From UMGS621 sp964468815 (GTDB lineage: Bacteria; Bacillota; Clostridia; Christensenellales; Borkfalkiaceae), in NCBI GenBank assembly GCA_964468815.1, contig CAYXWN010000001.1:49400-113399 (forward strand): 64,000 nucleotides of DNA. The letters run 5' to 3'. A program made the translations under genes and the position numbers. How positions within the stretch are numbered: the first letter of the stretch is position 1; every line of letters begins with the position of its first letter. Below the pieces are notes generated by a model. It was given only the letters and a program-made list of their open reading frames with translations. It had not been told where the DNA came from and did not search any database. This document shows, in pieces, positions 51,952-61,134 of this stretch.

Positions 51952-54122
51952 ATCTGACACAAAAATTGGCGACGGAGTTCAACCTAAGCCCGACTTACGC
52001 AAACAACATCGTGAATTTAATTGACGAGGGGAATACAATCCCTTTTATTGCTCGCTATCGAAAGGAAATGCACGGAAATTGTGACGATCAAGTCTTGCGT
52101 GCTTTTTCCGACCGTTTAACGTATTTAAGGAATCTCGAAAAGAGAAAAGAGGATGTCACGAAAAGTATTACAGAACAAGGAAAAATGACGGAAGAAATCG
52201 ATGCAGCACTCTTAAACGCAGAAACAATGACTGAGGTTGAGGATATTTATCGTCCGTATAAACAGAAGAAAAAAACGCGTGCTACCGTGGCAATTGCCAA
52301 AGGTTTGGAGCCTTTGGCGGATCAAATGGAAGCGCAAGAATTAAAGAATGGCGATATAAAAGAAATTGCCGCTTGTTACATTGACGAAGAAAAGGGCGTA
52401 AAAACGGCGGAAGAAGCGCTCTTCGGCGCACGCGATATTCTCGCAGAACGGATTTCGGACAATGCGACTCTTCGCAAAAAACTACGCAATATTTTCTTAA
52501 AAACCGGAGAAATATCGTCGAAATTGATCAAGGAAGGCGAGGATGCTAAAACTTACGAAATGTATGCAGATTATTCTGAACCCGTAAGCGAAATCAAGAG
52601 TCATCGCGTTTTAGCCCTTAACAGGGGGGAAGACACAGGATATCTTCGCGTAAAAGTGGAGATTGATAAAGGGTTTGCAGGGAGAATTTGTGCCGCCGCC
52701 GTTGTAAAAGAAGGCAGTATTTTTACCGAACAAGCGCGAACCGCGGCGATTGATAGTTACGAGCGCTTGATTTATCCCTCGATGGAAAGGGAAATCCGCG
52801 CGTATCTGACGGAACAAGCATCCGAGCAAGCGATCAAAATGTTTGAAGTAAACTTAAAGCCATTATTGATGCAACCGCCGTTAAAGGGGAAAGTGGTTCT
52901 CGGTTTTGACCCTGCGTATCGGACCGGATGCAAGTTGGCAGTTGTTGACGAAACGGGAAAGGTCCTTTACAAAACGGTAATATACCCTACGCCTCCACAA
53001 AACAAAAAAGATGAGGCGAAGCGTGTATTAAAAGCAATTATTGCAAAATTCGGGGTGCAGGTTATTTCAATCGGAAACGGAACGGCATCTAAGGAATCCG
53101 AAATCTTTGTCGCAGAACTGTTGAAAGAAATAGACGCAAAAGTTTCTTATATGGTAGTCAGCGAAGCCGGAGCATCTGTGTATTCTGCGTCTAAGTTGGC
53201 AGCGGAGGAATTTCCCGATTACGACGTTTCCGAACGTTCTGCCGTTTCAATTGCAAGACGGTTACAAGATCCGCTTGCGGAATTGATCAAGATTGATCCG
53301 AAAGCAATCGGTGTCGGACAATATCAGCACGATATGCCGGAGGCACGCTTAGACGCCGTATTGGAAGGGGTATTAGAGGATTGCGTTAATTCCGTCGGTG
53401 TTGATCTCAACACCGCAAGTGCGTCTTTGTTAAAATTCGTTTCGGGATTGAATGCCGGAATTGCAAAAAATATTGTTTCTTATCGGGAAGAAAACGGCAA
53501 ATTCGTTTCGCGAAAAGAAATCTTAAAAGTCGCAAAACTCGGTGAAAAGGCATTTACGCAATGCGCAGGCTTTTTACGGATTCCGGACGGAAAAAATATC
53601 TTAGATAATACGGCAGTACACCCCGAGTCTTACGAAAGCGCAGAAAAGTTGTTAAAGTTATTTGCGTATACGGACGACGACGTTAAAGCAGGTCGGTTAG
53701 CGGAGTTGCCCGAAAAAATTTCCTCATACGGAAAAGAACGTGCGGCGGAGGAATGCGGAATGGGTGTTCCGACGATGATGGATATCGTCGGCGAACTTTT
53801 AAAGCCGGGGCGCGATATTCGCGATAGTTTACCGAAGCCGATTTTGCGTGACGATATTATGGATATAAAGGATTTACGTGCCGGCATGGAATTGATCGGA
53901 ACGGTGCGAAACGTCACCGATTTCGGTGCGTTCGTAGATATTGGCGTTCATCAAGACGGACTCGTCCATATTTCCGAAATATCCGACCGTTATATAAAAC
54001 ACCCGTCGGAAGCGGTAAAAGTCGGTCAAGTAGTAAAAGTTTGGGTGTTGGGCGCGGACGTTAAAAAGAATCGAATTTCGCTAACCATGCGGAAACCTTT
54101 GGCAAAAGCGAAAAATGCTTGA
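51948..54122 (+). CDS. tex: Tex-family RNA-binding transcription accessory protein
   Basis: S1-domain protein conserved in bacteria, thought to bind nucleic acid and aid transcription. The 724-residue protein has the order: N-terminal helices (GNTIPFIARYRKEMHGNCDD), YqgF-like RNase H fold near 310-440 (VVLGFDPAYRTGCKLAVVD), helix-hairpin-helix (VGVDLNTASASLLKFVSG) near 480, and the S1 domain from about 645 (LIGTVRNVTDFGAFVDIGV). Length and order are standard. It is the last gene of the glycogen-operon run; the acpP promoter begins inside its stop codon. Confidence 0.96.
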   Translation: MNLTQKLATEFNLSPTYANNIVNLIDEGNTIPFIARYRKEMHGNCDDQVLRAFSDRLTYLRNLEKRKEDVTKSITEQGKMTEEIDAALLNAETMTEVEDIYRPYKQKKKTRATVAIAKGLEPLADQMEAQELKNGDIKEIAACYIDEEKGVKTAEEALFGARDILAERISDNATLRKKLRNIFLKTGEISSKLIKEGEDAKTYEMYADYSEPVSEIKSHRVLALNRGEDTGYLRVKVEIDKGFAGRICAAAVVKEGSIFTEQARTAAIDSYERLIYPSMEREIRAYLTEQASEQAIKMFEVNLKPLLMQPPLKGKVVLGFDPAYRTGCKLAVVDETGKVLYKTVIYPTPPQNKKDEAKRVLKAIIAKFGVQVISIGNGTASKESEIFVAELLKEIDAKVSYMVVSEAGASVYSASKLAAEEFPDYDVSERSAVSIARRLQDPLAELIKIDPKAIGVGQYQHDMPEARLDAVLEGVLEDCVNSVGVDLNTASASLLKFVSGLNAGIAKNIVSYREENGKFVSRKEILKVAKLGEKAFTQCAGFLRIPDGKNILDNTAVHPESYESAEKLLKLFAYTDDDVKAGRLAELPEKISSYGKERAAEECGMGVPTMMDIVGELLKPGRDIRDSLPKPILRDDIMDIKDLRAGMELIGTVRNVTDFGAFVDIGVHQDGLVHISEISDRYIKHPSEAVKVGQVVKVWVLGADVKKNRISLTMRKPLAKAKNA

Positions 54123-54147
54123 CAAATTTGTCATAAAGTTATATGAT
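54119..54147 (+). promoter_or_regulatory. Promoter of acpP
   Basis: TTGACA (54119-54124) overlaps the tex stop, then 17 bases and TATGAT (54142-54147). Predicted start near 54154, about 40 bases before the acpP ATG. Confidence 0.85.
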
Positions 54148-54193
54148 AAATAAGAATTATCATAAAGATAACGAAAATTTAGGAGGATTTGAC

Positions 54194-54427
54194 ATGAACA
54201 CGCTTGATAAAGTGATTGAGATTATGGCTGAGCAACTGAATATTCCCGCAACCTCTATTTCGGCGGAGAAAGAAATCGTAAAAGATCTCGGAGCAGATTC
54301 CTTGGACATCGTTGAAATGCTGATGAATTTAGAAGAGGAATTTTCCGTAACCGTTCCGGATGAAGAAGCGGTCAATATTAAAACGGTTCAAGATATTGTC
54401 GACTTGATAGACAGCAACAATAAATAA
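54194..54427 (+). CDS. acpP: Acyl carrier protein
   Basis: Small acidic carrier that holds growing fatty acids on a phosphopantetheine arm. The 77-residue product has the attachment motif DLGADSLDIVEM with Ser36, followed by the helix MNLEEEFSVTVPDEEA. The ATG at 54194 follows AGGAGG; an upstream in-frame ATG at 54143 lies in the -10 region and is not used. It stands alone between its own promoter and terminator, away from plsX-rnc where it usually sits in Firmicutes. Confidence 0.96.
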   Translation: MNTLDKVIEIMAEQLNIPATSISAEKEIVKDLGADSLDIVEMLMNLEEEFSVTVPDEEAVNIKTVQDIVDLIDSNNK

Positions 54428-54450
54428 GAAAGTCAATAAAAAAATTCGTA

Positions 54451-54485
54451 AAAACGCCTTCTGCCAAAATAGCAGAAGGCGTTTT
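54451..54485. terminator. Bidirectional intrinsic terminator
   Basis: Perfect 14-pair stem, AAAACGCCTTCTGC (54451-54464) and GCAGAAGGCGTTTT (54472-54485), loop CAAAATA. Ends acpP on + and the SDR gene on minus. Confidence 0.9.
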
Positions 54486-54506
54486 GTGTGACTAAATTCT
54501 TCCGAT

Positions 54507-55325
54507 TCATTCCTTAAACAGATCGTTAAAAATGCTTTGATGAGAACTTTTTAAAACAGATTTCATTAGTTTACCGATGGAACGAGGGAATAAGCGATAA
54601 GCGACGTCCGACCAAAAAGCATCTGCGCCGATAATGATACGTCGTTTCTTTCGCGCAATGCGCTTAATCATTTTTCGCACGGTTTTATCGCAAGGAGAAC
54701 AAAATTTTTCAATTAGTTTATTGTCGGATATTTTGCTCGATTGTCCGCGAAAAATATCCGTATTGACAAATCCGGGGCAAACCAGCGCGACATACATTCC
54801 CGTATGTTCCAATTGCAGACATTCCGTAAACGATTTTAAGGCAGCTTTGCTTGCGGTATAAATCGTCGTGCCGACTACAGGTGCTAATGCCGCAGAAGAA
54901 GCAACATTAATAACAGCAGGGGAGTTTGACTTTTTTAGCAACGGCGTTAATGCCTTGATTGCGTAAAGAGATGCGAAAAAATTAGTATTTAATACGGTAT
55001 TGATTTCCGATTGATCGTAATGCTCGAATTTTGAAAAACGAGGCAAAACCCCCGCATTGTTGATCAATATATCAGGCGTAATGTTTTTTTGAATCAAGGT
55101 TGAGCAAAAATGATTCCAATTCTCCGCACTCCCAACGTCAAACGAATAAAATGTAAAACGATCCCCTAAAAGCTCCTTTGCTTTTTGTAATTTTTCAATA
55201 TTACGCGCAATTCCGATTACGTTACAATGATAACGCTCGATTAAAACGCGCGCGGTTTCCAATCCGATTCCACTGGATGCGCCGCTGATAATTACGTTTT
55301 TTTCTTCAAACCAAATTTTTTTCAT
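54507..55325 (-). CDS. Short-chain dehydrogenase/reductase
   Basis: A 272-residue classical SDR using NAD(P)H. Cofactor motif IISGASSGIGLE (about residues 12-23), ILINNAGVLP, catalytic INVASSAA Ser and YTASKAALK Tyr/Lys, and CPGFVNTD. After residue 225 there is a basic, partly hydrophobic tail (KTVRKMIKRIARKKRRI, then YRLFPRS) that may associate with membranes. The substrate is not evident. No Shine-Dalgarno is visible upstream; the predicted promoter would start RNA at or next to the ATG. Confidence 0.88.
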   Translation of the reverse strand: MKKIWFEEKNVIISGASSGIGLETARVLIERYHCNVIGIARNIEKLQKAKELLGDRFTFYSFDVGSAENWNHFCSTLIQKNITPDILINNAGVLPRFSKFEHYDQSEINTVLNTNFFASLYAIKALTPLLKKSNSPAVINVASSAALAPVVGTTIYTASKAALKSFTECLQLEHTGMYVALVCPGFVNTDIFRGQSSKISDNKLIEKFCSPCDKTVRKMIKRIARKKRRIIIGADAFWSDVAYRLFPRSIGKLMKSVLKSSHQSIFNDLFKE

Positions 55326-55331
55326 ATTATT

Positions 55332-55360
55332 ATCTTACCATATCAAAAAAATTAAAGCAA
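55332..55360 (-). promoter_or_regulatory. Possible promoter of the SDR gene
   Basis: On the minus strand TTGCTT (55360-55355), 17 bases, TAAGAT (55337-55332). The -10 box ends six bases before the ATG at 55325, which would give a leaderless or nearly leaderless mRNA. Both boxes are imperfect. Confidence 0.4.
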
Positions 55361-55386
55361 ATTATTTTGATTTATGTTTTCAGTCA

Positions 55387-55415
55387 TTGAAAAAATTTTC
55401 ATAACATGATATAAT
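55387..55415 (+). promoter_or_regulatory. Promoter of pcrA-ligA
   Basis: TTGAAA (55387-55392), 17 bases, perfect TATAAT (55410-55415). Predicted start near 55422, about 16 bases before the pcrA ATG. Confidence 0.8.
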
Positions 55416-55437
55416 AAATTCGGAAAAGGAAATTATT

Positions 55438-57678
55438 ATGTTAGAACGTATTTTAAAACAGTTAAATGAAGATCAAATTTTACCGGTTAAGGAAACGGAA
55501 GGTCCGGTTTTAGTAATAGCAGGGGCAGGAAGCGGAAAGACGCGCGTTTTAACCAGCAGAATCGCGTATTTGGTTTTAGGAAAGGGGATTCCTTGCTATC
55601 GCGTCGTTGCTATTACGTTTACCAATAAAGCGGCGAACGAAATGCGCGAACGTTTGGATAAAATCGGAATTAACGTAAACGAACTTTGGGTATCGACGAT
55701 TCACAGTTTATGCGTAAAAATACTCCGTTCGAGAATTCATAAAATCGGTTACAACGAGAACTTTACGATTTACGACGAAACGGATAAGGATAAAGTATTA
55801 AAGCGCATCGTTACCGATCTTGCAACGGATGACGACAAACTCTTAAAAAGCGCAAAAATGCACATTTCCAACGCAAAAAACGCTTATATGGATCCGGACG
55901 AATATGAATTAAAGCATGAAGAAGTTCGGAATATTCATATGATTTGCGAAGTCTATCGGCATTACGAGGCGGAATTAAAACACTCAAATTCCTTGGATTT
56001 CGATGATATTTTAGTTAAAACTTATCAATTGCTTACGGAAGACGAGGAATCGTTGAATTACTACGCGGAAAAATTTCGCTATATTCACGTAGATGAATTT
56101 CAGGATACTAACCGTATTCAGTATTTAATTATTAAAAAGTTGGCGTCAAAATACGGCAACCTTTTCGTTGTGGGTGACGACGACCAGAGTATTTACGGTT
56201 GGCGCGGTGCGGAAATTAAAAATATTCTTAACTTTGAAAAGGATTTTTCCGGTGCAAAAACATTCAAGTTAGAACAAAATTATCGCTCTACCCAAAAGAT
56301 TCTTGATTTAGCGAACATGGTAATATCGCATAACGTCGGGAGACGCCCGAAAGAACTTTGGACGAAAAACGAGGACGGCGTAAAAGTAGAGAGTTTTATC
56401 GGTTCGGATGAAAACAACGAGGCAATGTATGCAGCAATTCAAATCAAGAGTTTGATTGCTCGAAACGGTTATAAGCCCAAGGATTTTGCTATTTTAATGC
56501 GCGTGAACGCAATTTCACGCGCCTATGAGCAAGAATTTACGAAATATGGAATTCCTTTCCGTGTATACGGCGGTTTCAAGTTTTTTGAGCGAAAAGAAAT
56601 CAAAGATATTTTGGCTTATTTGAAACTTCTCAACAATCCGCTTGACGACGAGGCTTTATTGCGCGTTATCAATTATCCGAAACGCGGAATCGGCGATAAA
56701 ACCATTGATCTTCTGCGAGAATATGCAAAAAGTTATGATTTATCCGTTTTTGATGCGGTTATTGATGTTGAAGAAATTCCAATGCCGGCAAGCGCACGAA
56801 TGAAGATCGTTGCGTTTCGCGATATGATTCGCGAGTTGATGATGAAAAAAGAAGTGCTTGCACCTGCCGATCTGTTTGATCTTCTTTTATCCAAAACGGG
56901 ATTCATGTCTCTTTTTGAAGAGCAGTCCGAAGAAAATACCGCAAAGCGCATGAATATCGGTGAATTAAAGAATTCTATCGTCAGTTTTTGTCATGAAAAT
57001 CAAGGAGCGAATCTTTCCGATTATTTAAATTCGGTTACGTTAAGTTCGGATATTGACGATATCAATACAGAGGATTGCGTGACGTTGGCAACGATTCATG
57101 CCGTTAAAGGATTAGAATTTCGATGTGTGTTTATTTCGGGATTGGACGAATCTATTTTTCCGATTACACGCGCATTAAACGAACCGGACGAATTGGAAGA
57201 GGAGCGTCGGTTGATGTACGTTGCAATTACCCGCGCGCGAGAACGTTTATATCTTACGCGTGCAAGAAGTCGTTTTTTGTATGGAGAACGGTCGTTTATG
57301 ACGCCGAGCCGCTTCTTGAAGGAAGTAGAGCCGAAACTTACTCCCGAACGCACTCAGCAAAAAGATATTTCGGAATCTTATCATCGCTCAACTTACAACG
57401 ACATGGATTTCGGAACGGACGAAAAAAACGGAACGGGGTTTTCCACCCAATATGCAAATACATTCTTGAAGCAATCGAAGCCGGTAAAAAAAGAGGGGAT
57501 CAATATAAGCGACTACGTAGCAGGCATAAAAGTGGAACACGTTCGTTTCGGTATCGGGACGATTGTATTTGTGAAAGGAAGCGGCGCTAACACAGTCGTA
57601 GACGTTGCGTTCAAAGGAATCGGTATTAAGTCATTGTCCGTGCAATTTGCGCCTATGAAGATTGTAGAGGGGAAATAA
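55438..57678 (+). CDS. pcrA: ATP-dependent DNA helicase PcrA/UvrD
   Basis: SF1A 3'-5' helicase for repair and for clearing conflicts on DNA. The 746-residue protein has Q motif DQILPVKETEGPVLVIAGAG running to Walker A GAGSGKTRVLTSR, ITFTNKAANEMRER (Ia), VDEFQDTNRIQY (II), VVGDDDQSIYGWRGAE (III), LEQNYRSTQKIL (IV), LATIHAVKGLEF (V) and YVAITRARERLYL (VI). A C-terminal tail of about 100 residues ends in a Tudor-like RNAP-binding strand region (VRFGIGTIVFVKGSG). It ends exactly where ligA begins. Confidence 0.96.
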   Translation: MLERILKQLNEDQILPVKETEGPVLVIAGAGSGKTRVLTSRIAYLVLGKGIPCYRVVAITFTNKAANEMRERLDKIGINVNELWVSTIHSLCVKILRSRIHKIGYNENFTIYDETDKDKVLKRIVTDLATDDDKLLKSAKMHISNAKNAYMDPDEYELKHEEVRNIHMICEVYRHYEAELKHSNSLDFDDILVKTYQLLTEDEESLNYYAEKFRYIHVDEFQDTNRIQYLIIKKLASKYGNLFVVGDDDQSIYGWRGAEIKNILNFEKDFSGAKTFKLEQNYRSTQKILDLANMVISHNVGRRPKELWTKNEDGVKVESFIGSDENNEAMYAAIQIKSLIARNGYKPKDFAILMRVNAISRAYEQEFTKYGIPFRVYGGFKFFERKEIKDILAYLKLLNNPLDDEALLRVINYPKRGIGDKTIDLLREYAKSYDLSVFDAVIDVEEIPMPASARMKIVAFRDMIRELMMKKEVLAPADLFDLLLSKTGFMSLFEEQSEENTAKRMNIGELKNSIVSFCHENQGANLSDYLNSVTLSSDIDDINTEDCVTLATIHAVKGLEFRCVFISGLDESIFPITRALNEPDELEEERRLMYVAITRARERLYLTRARSRFLYGERSFMTPSRFLKEVEPKLTPERTQQKDISESYHRSTYNDMDFGTDEKNGTGFSTQYANTFLKQSKPVKKEGINISDYVAGIKVEHVRFGIGTIVFVKGSGANTVVDVAFKGIGIKSLSVQFAPMKIVEGK

Positions 57679-59625
57679 ATGCAAGAAAGAATGAGAAAAT
57701 TGGTTGATATTCTCAATCGTTACGCGTATGAATATTACGTTTTGGATAATCCGACCGTATCGGATAAAGAATACGACCTTTTATACGACGAACTTGTTCG
57801 CTTAGAAAAAGAAAGCGGTACTGTTTTATTTGATTCACCGACAAAACGCGTCGGAGGAGAACCGATTGCGGCATTTTCCAAACATGAACACATAGTGCGC
57901 TTATACAGTTTGGATAAAGCCGTTACCGAAGAGGAGATTCGGGCGTTTGAGGCAAGAATCAAAAAAATAGATGCGCGCCGAATTGATTATATTGTAGAAT
58001 ACAAATTTGACGGGTTAACGATTTGTCTTACTTATCGGGACGGAAAATTTGAACGAGCCACTACGCGCGGAAACGGAATTGTGGGGGAAGACGTTACGAG
58101 TCAAGTCCTTACGATTAAAAGTTTTCCGTTAACTATTCCTTATCGCGGCGTATTAGAAGTGCAAGGCGAAGCGATTATACGCCTTTCTGTTTTAGATGCC
58201 TATAACAAAACGGCGAAAGAACCGCTTAAAAACGCGAGAAACGCCGTAGCCGGGGCAATTAGAAACCTTGATCCCACCATAACGGCGCAGAGGAAACCTG
58301 AAATAATATTTTATAACGTCAATTATATGTCGGAGGGAAAATTATATTCGCAAGAAGAATGTATTTCCTTTTTAAGACAGAACCATTTTAAGGTAAGTAA
58401 TTTTTCAAGAAAATGCGATAGCATCGAAGATGTTATGTCTGCCATAAACGAAATTGAAATTAAAAGAAAAAATATAGATATTTTGACAGACGGAGCAGTT
58501 GTTAAGGTAAACGATTTTTCTATGCGTGAGGAACTCGGCAATACGAATAAATTTCCTCGTTGGGCAATTGCCTATAAGTTTGAAGCGGAAGAAACGACGA
58601 CAATTGTTCGCGATGTTGTATGGCAAGTGGGCCGAACGGGCAAACTGACTCCGCTCGCTCTTTTAGACGGAGTTGATCTCGGCGGAGCAACGATTCGTCG
58701 AGCAACGTTGAATAATTACGGCGACGTTACAAGAAAGGGCGTAAAAATCGGTGCGCGCGTATTAATTCGCCGCAGTAACGACGTTATTCCGGAAATTTTG
58801 GGCACAACAGAATCGCATGATTCCGATCGCGAAATTGAAAAGCCGTCCGTCTGTCCGTATTGCGGACAACCGCTAGAAGAAGTAGGGGCGAATTTGTTTT
58901 GCGTAAACTCGGATTGTTGTCCCAAATTAATCGCAACAATCGCAAACTTTGCTTGCAAAGAAGGAATGAATATCGACGGTTTTTCCGAAATGACAGCCGG
59001 AGTTCTTGTGGAAGAGGGTGTTATCGACCGCTTTTCCGACCTTTACCGATTAACGGAAGACGAACTTATTCGTTTCGACGGGTTCGGAGAAAAGAAGACT
59101 CAAAATTTGTTAAAAAGCATTGAAAAGTCAAAAAACGTTCCGTTAAACCGGTTTATTTATGCGTTAGGAATCGCCAACGTCGGCAAAAAGACCGCAAAAG
59201 ATTTAGCGAAGCACTATAAGAATATCGAGTTTCTCCGTTCTGCAACCATAGAGGAATTGACGGAAATCGAAGACGTCGGGCAAGTTGTGGCGGAAGATAT
59301 TTATCGTTATTTTCATGATGAGAAGAATTCTGCAGAACTTGACGCTCTGTTTTCTCTCGGGGTTTCTCCTTATTATGATTCTGTTAAAAAAATAGGTGCG
59401 TTTTCGGGAGAAATCGTTGTTTTAACGGGAACTTTAACCTCGTTTAAGCGTGCCGAAGCGCAAGCAATTATCGAATCGTTGGGCGGAGAAACGGCGGGGA
59501 GTATTTCCAAACGCACGACGATTGTACTTGCCGGCGAAAGCGCGGGGAGCAAACTAGAAAAAGCAAAAAATCTCGGAATTAAAATTATCGACGAAGAAAT
59601 CTTTAAAAGTATGATAAAAACTTGA
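57679..59625 (+). CDS. ligA: NAD-dependent DNA ligase
   Basis: Seals nicks in DNA using NAD+. The 648-residue protein has the Ia domain (YYVLDNPTVSDKEYDLLYDEL), catalytic Lys in VEYKFDGLTI (K-x-D-G), nucleotide motifs (RATTRGNGIVGEDVT and WAIAYKFEAEETTT), an OB-fold, a Zn site (CPYCGQP and CVNSDCCPKL, with one extra Cys), helix-hairpin-helix repeats (LNRFIYALGIANVGKKTAKD) and a C-terminal BRCT domain from about 575 (GEIVVLTGTLTSFKRAEA). Starts immediately after pcrA, so the two repair genes are coupled. Confidence 0.97.
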   Translation: MQERMRKLVDILNRYAYEYYVLDNPTVSDKEYDLLYDELVRLEKESGTVLFDSPTKRVGGEPIAAFSKHEHIVRLYSLDKAVTEEEIRAFEARIKKIDARRIDYIVEYKFDGLTICLTYRDGKFERATTRGNGIVGEDVTSQVLTIKSFPLTIPYRGVLEVQGEAIIRLSVLDAYNKTAKEPLKNARNAVAGAIRNLDPTITAQRKPEIIFYNVNYMSEGKLYSQEECISFLRQNHFKVSNFSRKCDSIEDVMSAINEIEIKRKNIDILTDGAVVKVNDFSMREELGNTNKFPRWAIAYKFEAEETTTIVRDVVWQVGRTGKLTPLALLDGVDLGGATIRRATLNNYGDVTRKGVKIGARVLIRRSNDVIPEILGTTESHDSDREIEKPSVCPYCGQPLEEVGANLFCVNSDCCPKLIATIANFACKEGMNIDGFSEMTAGVLVEEGVIDRFSDLYRLTEDELIRFDGFGEKKTQNLLKSIEKSKNVPLNRFIYALGIANVGKKTAKDLAKHYKNIEFLRSATIEELTEIEDVGQVVAEDIYRYFHDEKNSAELDALFSLGVSPYYDSVKKIGAFSGEIVVLTGTLTSFKRAEAQAIIESLGGETAGSISKRTTIVLAGESAGSKLEKAKNLGIKIIDEEIFKSMIKT

Positions 59626-59650
59626 TAATTTTGCTTTTTTGTGATACAAT
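59622..59650 (+). promoter_or_regulatory. Promoter of yicC-gmk-rpoZ
   Basis: TTGATA (59622-59627) overlapping the ligA stop, 17 bases, TACAAT (59645-59650). Predicted start near 59657, about 33 bases before the yicC-like ATG. Confidence 0.75.
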
Positions 59651-59689
59651 CTATTGAGATAAAATTATAAAAGCATAGGTGATTCATAC

Positions 59690-60562
59690 ATGTTTAGTAT
59701 GACCGGTTACGGAAAAGCGGAATATCGCACGGATGAAATTTCGCTTTTAATTGAACTAAAATCCATTAATAACCGCAATTTAGACGTAAACTGTAAAGTT
59801 CCGCGTGTTTTTGCGGGATTTGAAGACTTGATTAGAAAAACAATTTCGCAAAACGTACGGCGCGGCAGAGTCGATGTTTTCGTAACTTTTTTCGATCATC
59901 GAGAAAAGAACCTCGAATTAAATATCGACCGCGGTTTATTAAAGGGGTATCTTTCCTCCGCCAGATCAATTTCAGAGGAGTTCGATATTCCGAACGACGT
60001 AACCGCTTCTCTCGTAATGAGAAACCCCGATTTGGTATCTTTTTCGGGAGATCTTCCCGATTTAGACGGGTTAGAAGACGTTGTTTTGGGAACAACGGAA
60101 AAAGCATGCGCCGAGTTGAATCGGATGCGCCTTACCGAAGGTGAAAAATTAAAAAAAGATATCTGCAAGAGAATGGAAGTAATTCGAGAAACGGTTACAG
60201 CCGTTCGCGAACGCGCCCCGTTTGTTGCGGAGGAATATCGAAAAAAACTGAAAGAACGCATAGAGGAAGCATTATCCGGTGTTCAATTGGACGAAGCAAG
60301 GCTGTTAAACGAAGTCGCCTTTTTTGCCGACAAATCGAACATTGACGAAGAATTGACGCGGTTAGATTCTCATATCGCGCAATTTTACGAAATAATCGAA
60401 GCGCCAAGTGCAGGAAAAAAGTTGGACTTTCTGATTCAGGAATTTAATCGGGAAAGTAATACGATTTGTTCAAAAGCAAACGATTTAACCGTTACGAATC
60501 TCGGACTGAATCTAAAATGCGAAATCGAAAAAATTAGAGAACAGATTCAGAATTTGGAGTGA
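59690..60562 (+). CDS. YicC family endoribonuclease-like protein
   Basis: A 290-residue YicC/YloC protein; E. coli YicC is a metal-dependent endoribonuclease that acts on small RNAs. Signatures are MFSMTGYGKAEY at the start, ELKSINNRNLDVNCKVPR, the VRRGRVDVFVTF segment, and the C-terminal DUF1732 core KLDFLIQEFNRESNTICSKA and LNLKCEIEKIREQIQNLE. Length is normal. In many Firmicutes the order is yicC-remA(DUF370)-gmk-rpoZ; here remA is missing, the gmk ATG being one base after the stop. Confidence 0.93.
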   Translation: MFSMTGYGKAEYRTDEISLLIELKSINNRNLDVNCKVPRVFAGFEDLIRKTISQNVRRGRVDVFVTFFDHREKNLELNIDRGLLKGYLSSARSISEEFDIPNDVTASLVMRNPDLVSFSGDLPDLDGLEDVVLGTTEKACAELNRMRLTEGEKLKKDICKRMEVIRETVTAVRERAPFVAEEYRKKLKERIEEALSGVQLDEARLLNEVAFFADKSNIDEELTRLDSHIAQFYEIIEAPSAGKKLDFLIQEFNRESNTICSKANDLTVTNLGLNLKCEIEKIREQIQNLE

Positions 60563-60563
60563 T

Positions 60564-61133
60564 ATGAGGAACGTTTTATTCGTAATTTCCGGTCCGTCTG
60601 GCGTTGGTAAAGGAACGATTGCAAGTATGATCGCAGAACGCAATCAAAACGTTTTCGTCAGTGTTTCTATGACGACTCGTTCACCAAGAACGGGGGAAAC
60701 AGACGGGAAAGATTATTATTTCGTTTCCAAAGACGCGTTTGACGAAAAAAGAAAAGCAGGCGGATTCCTTGAATATTCGGAGCATTTTGAGAATTTTTAC
60801 GGAACGCCTCGCGACAAGGTGATTGAGCGATTAAAAACAGCAGACGTTTTGTTGGAAATCGACGTAAACGGCGGTTTGGAAGTAAAAAAGCAATTTCCGG
60901 AAACCGTTTTGATTATGATTGTTCCGCCAAAACTTGAAGATTTAAGAACGCGGCTTTCGGGAAGAAAAACAGAAACGGAAGAGAAAATAAAGATTCGACT
61001 TGCCAGAGCCGAATACGAACTTTCTATCCAAAACAAATATGATTACGTTGTTTTAAATGACGATCCGGAGCGTTGTTACGCCGAGGTTGCGTCCATTATA
61101 AAGAAAGAAAAAAACAAAGAAGGAGATGAATAA
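60564..61133 (+). CDS. gmk: Guanylate kinase
   Basis: Phosphorylates GMP to GDP with ATP. The 189-residue protein has P-loop ISGPSGVGKGTIASM, the GMP-binding SVSMTTRSPRTGETDGKDYY and FLEYSEHFENFYGTP, the LLEIDVNGGLEVKKQFP Asp, and lid RLARAEYELSI. Ends in a lysine- and glutamate-rich tail. The Shine-Dalgarno of rpoZ is in its last codons. Confidence 0.97.
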   Translation: MRNVLFVISGPSGVGKGTIASMIAERNQNVFVSVSMTTRSPRTGETDGKDYYFVSKDAFDEKRKAGGFLEYSEHFENFYGTPRDKVIERLKTADVLLEIDVNGGLEVKKQFPETVLIMIVPPKLEDLRTRLSGRKTETEEKIKIRLARAEYELSIQNKYDYVVLNDDPERCYAEVASIIKKEKNKEGDE

Positions 61134-61134
61134 G

